Shown here in pieces: positions 6,611 through 11,117 of a stretch of DNA of 11,117 nucleotides. The stretch is taken from the NCBI GenBank assembly GCA_021820825.1, contig JAKADD010000047.1:1-11117 (forward strand), given 5' to 3'. A program made the translations under genes and the position numbers. The notes beneath the pieces are model-generated. The model was not told the origin of the DNA and did not search any database. It saw only the letters and a program-made list of their open reading frames with translations. Within the stretch, counting starts at the first letter, position 1. Each line of letters starts with the position of its first letter. Source of the stretch: Bacillota bacterium (lineage in GTDB: Bacteria; Bacillota; Bacilli; Alicyclobacillales; SLC66).

Positions 6611-6645
6611 GTCGGACAATCCGACGCTTGTGTCGGATCATCTGA
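6611..6645. promoter_or_regulatory. Paired enhancer palindromes (upstream activating sites)
   Basis: GTCGGA-CAA-TCCGAC (6611-6625) is a perfect 6-3-6 palindrome centred at 6618. TCGGA-TCA-TCTGA (6633-6645) is the same palindrome with one mismatch, centred at 6639. The centres are 21 bp apart, two helical turns, so both sites face the same side of the DNA. They lie about 107 and 128 nt upstream of the predicted start, the usual range for sigma-54 activator enhancers. The distal site covers the last codons of the regulator gene, including its stop at 6638-6640. The neighbouring activator is the obvious ligand, but binding is inferred. Confidence 0.75.
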
Positions 6646-8509
6646 ATTCGGCTTCATTGTTTGTAAGGTTTGGATCCGCAGTGTGTTTTTTTATTTTTTC
6701 ATACAATGTCGAGCGATGAATTCCTAACTTTTTGGCGACGGCAGTCTTATTTCCGTTTAATTCCTGCAATGTCTCTAAAATTATGTTCATCTCGTAATCA
6801 TGATTCTGTTGTTTGATGTTTGTTTCTGGACGCCGCTTCACCGCAGACGTCGCTTCAGCGGCGGTGAAGCGGCGGGGATGGGATGGGGCCAATCGTTTTA
6901 AAATATGATCGGGAAAATCCGCGACGCCAATGCTTGAGCCTTCCGCCATGGCAATCAGCGCTTCGACCGTATTGACTAATTCGCGAATGTTTCCAGGCCA
7001 GTCGTAGTTCATGAAAAGGGCCATGGCCTCCTTGCTAAACTGCTTTTCGGGAACGCCCAGCAGGCTGCACAGTTTGTTGATTTGATGGGACACCAGGAGC
7101 GGAATGTCCTGTTTTCGTTTTCTGAGCGGAGGGAGTTCGAGCCGAATGATGTTCAGTCGGTAAAAAAGGTCCTCGCGAAAGGCGCCTGCGGCGATCATCT
7201 CTTCAAGGTTTCGGTTGGTTGCGGCGATAATCCGCACCTGGACGTCATACGTGGTCACACCGCCGATCCGCTCTACCTCGCGCTCTTCCAGAACACGCAA
7301 AATTTTGGCCTGCATGGAAAGCGGCATGTCTCCGATTTCATCCAGAAAAATAGTGCCTTTGTTGGCGAGCTCAAATTTACCAGGTTTTCCGCCTTTGCGA
7401 GCTCCCGTAAACGCGCCCTCTTCGTACCCAAACAACTCAGCCTCAAGCAGGTGTTCGGGGATGGCGGCGCAATTGAGAGAAACGAAGGGACCCTTGAACA
7501 TACCGCTGTTGTAGTGAATCGCTTTTGCAAACATCTCCTTGCCGGTTCCACTTTCGCCTGTAATCAGCACGGTTGAGGGGGTTCGCGCGATCCGTCGGGC
7601 GATGTGTTTGATGTAGGCAGTCTCAGGAGCGTTGCCAATAATGCGGTCGAAGGTGAACGTCGTCCTCTCGTGCAAAGGCTTATACGGAAACTCCACTCTG
7701 TTGTCTTTCGAGCCAGACAGTTCTTCGATTCGACTCAATAGTTTATAGAGTTCCGTGACGCCTTCAAAAATGACCATACCGATGGCGCCGATAACCTGAT
7801 CACCGGTCCAGATGGGAATCCGGTGCACAATCACCTCCTGCCCCTCAATGACCTGCAAGTACCCTCGCTCTGGCACACCCGATTTTATCACTTCGTGCAT
7901 ACGCGTATTCTGAATGACTTCCGTGACGTGCTTGCCGACGACAGAGTCTCGCGAAACACCCAAAAAATTTGCATAGGTGCGATTCATGTCGCGAATGATT
8001 CCCTGGGCGTCGACTAGAACGATGCCTTCGTAAGCAGATTCCAGGACGGTGTTCAGCGATTCAGCCAGCGTCTCTGTCTCACTGAGACGCGTGAAATGAT
8101 CCATATACACATAGACAATGTCCCGTTCTGAAAGCATCCCTACGAGTACCCCGTCTTCATCCACGATCGGCACTTGTCGGTAGGGAGTCGTAAATGCCTC
8201 TTCCAACAGGGAGTTCGTCTGGAACGTTGTGGCTGGAGACACCATGATCTGAGAAACGGGAGTCTCCAGGGATATTCCCTTAAGGATAGCGTGTATGACG
8301 TTTGACTTGGTCATGATTCCCACGACTCGCGTCTCGCCGTCGACGATGGGCAGACACGATCCACGGCTCTCCATCAGCTTATAACTGGCCTCTCTCAGCG
8401 TGCACGAAGTATCGGCCATGACCGTGACGGCGCTCATCCACTTGCCGATGCGCTCATGCGCTAACGACGGATAGTACTCTGGCCGGTGTTTCAGCTCATT
8501 AAACATCAT
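6638..8509 (-). CDS. Sigma-54-dependent transcriptional activator, CBS-CBS-PAS-AAA+-HTH
   Basis: This 623-residue enhancer-binding protein has tandem CBS domains at about 21-75 and 85-138 (LPIVDGETRVVGIMTKSN; VPIVDEDGVLVGMLSERD). A PAS domain spans about 150-250 (GIVLVDAQGIIRDMN). The AAA+ domain spans about 288-520, with Walker A GESGTGKE (318-325), the sigma-54-contacting GAFTGA loop (365-370), Walker B TIFLDEIG (386-393), FREDLFYRLN (444-453) and WPGNIREL (504-511). A Fis-type helix-turn-helix is at about 571-610 (NGNKTAVAKKLGIHRSTLYEK). All catalytic motifs are intact. There is no response-regulator receiver domain, so control is probably by ligand: CBS pairs commonly bind adenine nucleotides or SAM, and PAS binds small molecules. 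I prefer the ATG at 8509 (or the adjacent one at 8506) because AGGGGGA lies five to eight bases upstream. The longer frame from 8575 lacks a site and adds 22 unlikely residues. It probably activates the operon immediately downstream. Confidence 0.93.
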   Translation of the reverse strand: MMFNELKHRPEYYPSLAHERIGKWMSAVTVMADTSCTLREASYKLMESRGSCLPIVDGETRVVGIMTKSNVIHAILKGISLETPVSQIMVSPATTFQTNSLLEEAFTTPYRQVPIVDEDGVLVGMLSERDIVYVYMDHFTRLSETETLAESLNTVLESAYEGIVLVDAQGIIRDMNRTYANFLGVSRDSVVGKHVTEVIQNTRMHEVIKSGVPERGYLQVIEGQEVIVHRIPIWTGDQVIGAIGMVIFEGVTELYKLLSRIEELSGSKDNRVEFPYKPLHERTTFTFDRIIGNAPETAYIKHIARRIARTPSTVLITGESGTGKEMFAKAIHYNSGMFKGPFVSLNCAAIPEHLLEAELFGYEEGAFTGARKGGKPGKFELANKGTIFLDEIGDMPLSMQAKILRVLEEREVERIGGVTTYDVQVRIIAATNRNLEEMIAAGAFREDLFYRLNIIRLELPPLRKRKQDIPLLVSHQINKLCSLLGVPEKQFSKEAMALFMNYDWPGNIRELVNTVEALIAMAEGSSIGVADFPDHILKRLAPSHPRRFTAAEATSAVKRRPETNIKQQNHDYEMNIILETLQELNGNKTAVAKKLGIHRSTLYEKIKKHTADPNLTNNEAEFR

Positions 8510-8817
8510 GGAATCCCCCTGACGTATCCACAGATCGGATGAATCCAGCGCCCGCAGAACAAGATACTTCGTCATCCCGAATGCGACTCGGCTTATTGTG
8601 TTCCCCTCAGTTCGTCGTCTCTACTGTTGAGTCTAGCACCAAAATTGCGCTGCGCCTACGTACCAAGTCCATTCACATGCCATCCGCGCGTCTCCACGGC
8701 AGCCGCAAACAGCGCAGAACGCGATTTCGACTGCACCGCCATTTTCGTGCTTTTCTATTTTTTTAGCTGTAGAATAGAATGCATACAGGCAAACCGATTG
8801 AAAGAAGGTATGACAAG
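8510..8817. other. Divergent intergenic region between regulator and aldo/keto reductase
   Basis: These 308 bases separate two divergently transcribed genes and must hold both promoters, but I find no convincing -35/-10 pair on either strand. TAGAAT at 8770-8775 and 8775-8780 could be a -10 for the reductase, but lacks a good -35. A T-rich run occupies 8751-8765. TAGCAC-N5-TTGC at 8634-8648 (+) has sigma-54 spacing but lacks the essential GG. Short frames here have no ribosome-binding site or recognisable product. Confidence 0.5.
8514..8520 (-). promoter_or_regulatory. Ribosome-binding site fixing the regulator start
   Basis: AGGGGGA on the minus strand ends five bases before the ATG at 8509 and eight before the ATG at 8506. 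The in-frame ATG at 8575 has no comparable site. This places translation initiation just ahead of the first CBS domain. Confidence 0.6.
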
Positions 8818-9798
8818 ATGGACTACGTGAAACTCGGCCATACTGGCCTGGAGGTATCCCGCATTTGTCTGGGATGCATGAGTTACGGTATACCCGAACG
8901 CGGTAACCACCAGTGGGTTTTGAACGAAGAGCAGAGCCGCCCCTTTATTAAAAAAGCGCTTGCTCTTGGCATTAACTTCTTCGACACCGCGAACGTCTAT
9001 TCGGATGGAACCAGCGAAGAGATTGTTGGCCGGGCCCTGAAGGACTACGCCAAGCGCGATGAGGTGGTGATCGCCACCAAGGTGCATGGCCGCATGCGTC
9101 CGGGGCCCAATGGCTCCGGCCTCTCCCGAAAAGCAATTATGAGTGAGATCGATAACAGTCTCAGGCGACTGGGAACCGATTATGTCGACCTCTATCAGAC
9201 CCATCGCTGGGACTACCATACTCCGATCGAAGAGACCCTGGAAGCACTGCAGGATGTTGTGAAGGCGGGGAAGGCCAGATACATTGGCGCCTCCTCCATG
9301 TACGCGTGGCAGTTCCTCAAAGCGCTGCATGTCTCCGAGCAAAACGGCTGGGCGCGTTTTGCGACGATGCAAAACTACCTGAACCTATTGTATCGCGAGG
9401 AAGAGCGCGAGATGTTGCCGCTTTGCCAGGCAGAGAAAATTGGCGTGATTCCCTGGAGTCCGCTTGCGCGCGGACGGCTGACGCGCGACTGGGAGGAAAC
9501 AAGTGCGCGTTCGGAAACGGACGAATTCGGCAAGATGCTCTATGCCACAACAGCCGACGCCGATCGCAAGGTAGTCGATCGAGTAACGGAGACGGCGGCA
9601 AAACGCGGTGTTCCGCGTGCTCAGGTGGCGCTCGCCTGGGTGCTGCAAAAAGCGCCTGTTACGGCGCCGATCGTCGGAGCAACCAAGATGCATCACCTGG
9701 ACGACGCGGCGGCCGCTCTCGCGATCAAGCTGACGCCCGAGGAAGTGGCGAGTCTGGAAGAACCCTATATTCCGCATCCAGTGCGAGGCTTCAATTGA
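8818..9798 (+). CDS. Aldo/keto reductase
   Basis: This 326-residue (alpha/beta)8-barrel NADPH oxidoreductase has the expected family length. The catalytic tetrad is complete: Asp56 and Tyr61 in FFDTANVYSDGTSE, Lys88 in ATKVHG and His129 in QTHRWD. Further landmarks are GLEVSRICLGCMSYG near the N-terminus, GKARYIGASSM, IPWSPLARGRLT, and a C-terminal cofactor-binding segment APIVGATKMHHLDDA. The sequence resembles the bacterial YajO/general-stress type, which reduces aldehydes and ketones of broad range; the substrate is not readable. I place the start at 8818 because AGAAGG sits about nine bases upstream and the protein then begins MDYVKLG, as usual for the family. The in-frame ATG at 8779 adds 13 residues without a good site. 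It is transcribed alone, divergently from the regulator, and ends four bases before the convergent GNAT remnant. Confidence 0.92.
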   Translation: MDYVKLGHTGLEVSRICLGCMSYGIPERGNHQWVLNEEQSRPFIKKALALGINFFDTANVYSDGTSEEIVGRALKDYAKRDEVVIATKVHGRMRPGPNGSGLSRKAIMSEIDNSLRRLGTDYVDLYQTHRWDYHTPIEETLEALQDVVKAGKARYIGASSMYAWQFLKALHVSEQNGWARFATMQNYLNLLYREEEREMLPLCQAEKIGVIPWSPLARGRLTRDWEETSARSETDEFGKMLYATTADADRKVVDRVTETAAKRGVPRAQVALAWVLQKAPVTAPIVGATKMHHLDDAAAALAIKLTPEEVASLEEPYIPHPVRGFN

Positions 9799-9802
9799 GA
9801 GG

Positions 9803-10072
9803 CTATCCAAATGCCTGCGCTGCAATCGCGTAGAGGCGGCCTCTTTCACCCGGTAATGTGTCGCCATTTCGCATCATCACGGGCGGTCGCTCCTCCTCGT
9901 GGAAATTGAGACTGATGAGGCTTTGAAACAGTTCCATCTGCGCAGATGGAACGTCGATCCGCACGGACCCGTTCCATCCAACAGTTAGTTGCCGAATCAT
10001 CGTCAATGCAGACGCATGATTCGGCGCCATGATCGGTCCGACGATAAGCAGATCATTCCGTCGTACAGTCAT
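9803..10072 (-). pseudogene. Truncated GNAT acetyltransferase (C-terminal domain remnant)
   Basis: The 89-residue frame has the look of the C-terminal accessory domain of two-domain GNAT acetyltransferases of about 280-290 residues: VGPIMAP at 11-17, GWNGSVRIDVP at 32-42, PPVMMR at 63-68 and an ending LPGERGRLYAIAAQAFG at 73-89. The N-terminal acetyl-CoA-binding GNAT core is absent; upstream the frame runs without resemblance into the end of the EamA gene. The product would therefore lack catalysis. An ATG at 10072 with GCAGGGA about six bases upstream would permit translation as a standalone domain after the EamA gene (20-nt gap), so a small functional protein cannot be excluded. The homology reading is from memory of the family pattern and needs a search. 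Confidence 0.55.
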
Positions 10073-10092
10073 GGCGTATCCCTGCAGAGTAT

Positions 10093-11064
10093 TCACTCCA
10101 AGTCGTGTACCGAGCTTAGCGCGCCGCGAATGATGGAACGACTCTTGCGATTGATCAACCAAACCCCCACCATCATCAGGGCAGCCCCTGCGAACTGTCC
10201 AAGCGTCAAAGTCTCTCCAAGCACCGCCGCCGCCAAGATGAGCGAGGATACGGGAACAAAGTACATAAATACAGATGCTCGGGAAGGCCCGATCCGCTGG
10301 ACGCCCAAATAATAGAACCAATTGGCGAGTACACTCGGGAAAATTGCAAGGTACCCCAGATCAGTCCAGAATGGCCAACCCAGACTCGACCAATCGATCT
10401 GGACGAGTTGCGGCATCGCAATCAATCCCAGGATGAGGGAACCGAACACCATGGCGTACGTCGAGACGAGAAAGGGATCCATCCGACTCGTCAACCGCTT
10501 GCTCAGCAGGGTGGCGAACGCCCACAAGACCGCTGACCCCAGAAACATGAGGTCGCCGATAATTCGGTGCTGTCCACCCGCCACATGCGAAAAGACGATC
10601 ACAGAGAAGAAGATCATGGACCCGACTAGCGTAATGCCAAGCCCGGCGGCTTGCTTTCGCCGGAATCGTTCTTTCAGAAAAACGACCGCCAGAATCACGG
10701 TGATCGCAGGGGTCAGGGTGGGGATGATCATACTCCCGTCCGGCGCCTGTGACAGCGCCAGCCCTTCAAAAAAGAACAGATTGTATCCTGCCACACCGAC
10801 GATCCCCAGGACCGCGGTGTCAAACCACACCTTGCTTGGCTTGATGTCATAATCTGCGTTCCGACGCTTTCGCACCAGGATCATGATCAGTCCTACGATC
10901 GAACCGAGACCAAAGCGCAGGAAGGCGGCCGCCAGTGGTGGAACGGAAGTCTCAGCTACCTTGGAGAAGACAAAGGCGCTGCCCCAGAAGACGCTCGTAA
11001 GGACGAGCAGTCCGTATGTACCGTACAGCTTGCGGACTTCAGGTGCGGCACTGCTGTCTGACAT
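10093..11064 (-). CDS. EamA/DMT-family transporter
   Basis: This 323-residue inner-membrane permease has about ten membrane segments arranged as two EamA repeats (about 15-150 and 170-305). Hallmarks are FWGSAFVFSKVAETSVPPLAAAFLRF at the start, split as FWGSAFVFSK and PPLAAAFLRF, then GYNLFFFEGLAL, APDGSMIIPTLTP and the FLKERF motif ending the first repeat. The second repeat contains LGSAVLWAFATLLSKR, GVQRIGPSRASVFMYFVP and LGETLTLGQFAGAALMMVGV. The family exports or imports amino acids, metabolites or drugs; the substrate is unknown. The start is supported by GAGGCG about ten bases upstream, a somewhat long spacing. A polar tail of about 20 residues after the last segment overlaps the region where the neighbouring GNAT remnant breaks off. 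No upstream gene is visible in the 53 bases to the window edge. Confidence 0.9.
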   Translation of the reverse strand: MSDSSAAPEVRKLYGTYGLLVLTSVFWGSAFVFSKVAETSVPPLAAAFLRFGLGSIVGLIMILVRKRRNADYDIKPSKVWFDTAVLGIVGVAGYNLFFFEGLALSQAPDGSMIIPTLTPAITVILAVVFLKERFRRKQAAGLGITLVGSMIFFSVIVFSHVAGGQHRIIGDLMFLGSAVLWAFATLLSKRLTSRMDPFLVSTYAMVFGSLILGLIAMPQLVQIDWSSLGWPFWTDLGYLAIFPSVLANWFYYLGVQRIGPSRASVFMYFVPVSSLILAAAVLGETLTLGQFAGAALMMVGVWLINRKSRSIIRGALSSVHDLE

Positions 11065-11117
11065 GTGTGGATCGCCTCAATTCCCTGTTTGCCCGCTTTG
11101 TCCAATGACAGCATAAA

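Noticed and set aside
8531..8548. Autoregulatory copy of the GTCGGA-N3-TCCGAC palindrome upstream of the regulator
   Set aside because: Only one half-site (TCGGA) is present; the matching arm is absent.
8634..8648. Second sigma-54-like element (TAGCAC-N5-TTGC) on the + strand upstream of the aldo/keto reductase
   Set aside because: Spacing is right, but the near-invariant GG at -24 is AG, and it lies about 170 nt from the start codon with no enhancer palindromes nearby.
8656..8742. Minus-strand 28-residue frame starting MAVQSKSRSALF in the divergent intergenic region
   Set aside because: It has no ribosome-binding site, stops early, and I recognise no family; probably chance.
8755..9372. 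Minus-strand frame of 205 codons inside the aldo/keto reductase
   Set aside because: It lies entirely opposite a complete catalytic tetrad-bearing gene and shows no recognisable domain.

Overview
The window looks like a spore-forming Firmicute (class Bacilli) of middling GC content. Three things suggest this: strong purine-rich Shine-Dalgarno sites, a collagen-like protein of the exosporium BclA type, and a Firmicute-style catabolic operon activated through sigma-54. An Alicyclobacillaceae- or Paenibacillaceae-like host would fit, but this is inference; no rRNA or other taxonomic marker is present.

Layout from left to right. Positions 3-785 (+) are the 3' part of a collagen-like gene: a Gly-X-Y tract encoded by two tiers of tandem repeats (45 nt, then 9 nt), followed by a globular BclA-type C-terminal domain. 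A possible 42-residue Cys-containing ORF follows at 797-925. Converging on it from the right is a five-gene minus-strand operon. In transcription order it encodes a zinc alcohol dehydrogenase (6475-5366), an MFS transporter (5270-3876), a 3-hydroxyacyl-CoA-dehydrogenase-family enzyme with a CRYL1-like active site (3836-2901), a second zinc alcohol dehydrogenase (2901-1774) and a 3-hydroxybutyrate-dehydrogenase-type SDR (1755-964). Immediately upstream on the same strand lies its likely regulator, a CBS-CBS-PAS-AAA+-HTH sigma-54 activator (8509-6638). Divergent from the regulator is an aldo/keto reductase (8818-9798, +). The right end holds an EamA-family permease (11064-10093, -), followed by what appears to be the severed C-terminal domain of a GNAT acetyltransferase (10072-9803, -).

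The most informative part is 6476-6645. It carries an exact -24/-12 sigma-54 promoter (TGGCAC-N5-TTGC) about 48 nt upstream of the first alcohol dehydrogenase. Roughly 100-130 nt upstream of the predicted transcription start are two 15-bp palindromes whose centres are exactly 21 bp apart, and the distal one spans the regulator's own stop codon. This is a complete enhancer, spacer and promoter arrangement. It links the regulator to an operon of four NAD-type dehydrogenases and one uptake permease. A reasonable reading is inducible import and stepwise oxidation of a small alcohol or hydroxy-acid, gated by a ligand bound to CBS and/or PAS domains. The actual substrate cannot be read from the sequence, and no aldehyde dehydrogenase, thiolase or CoA-transferase is in the window.
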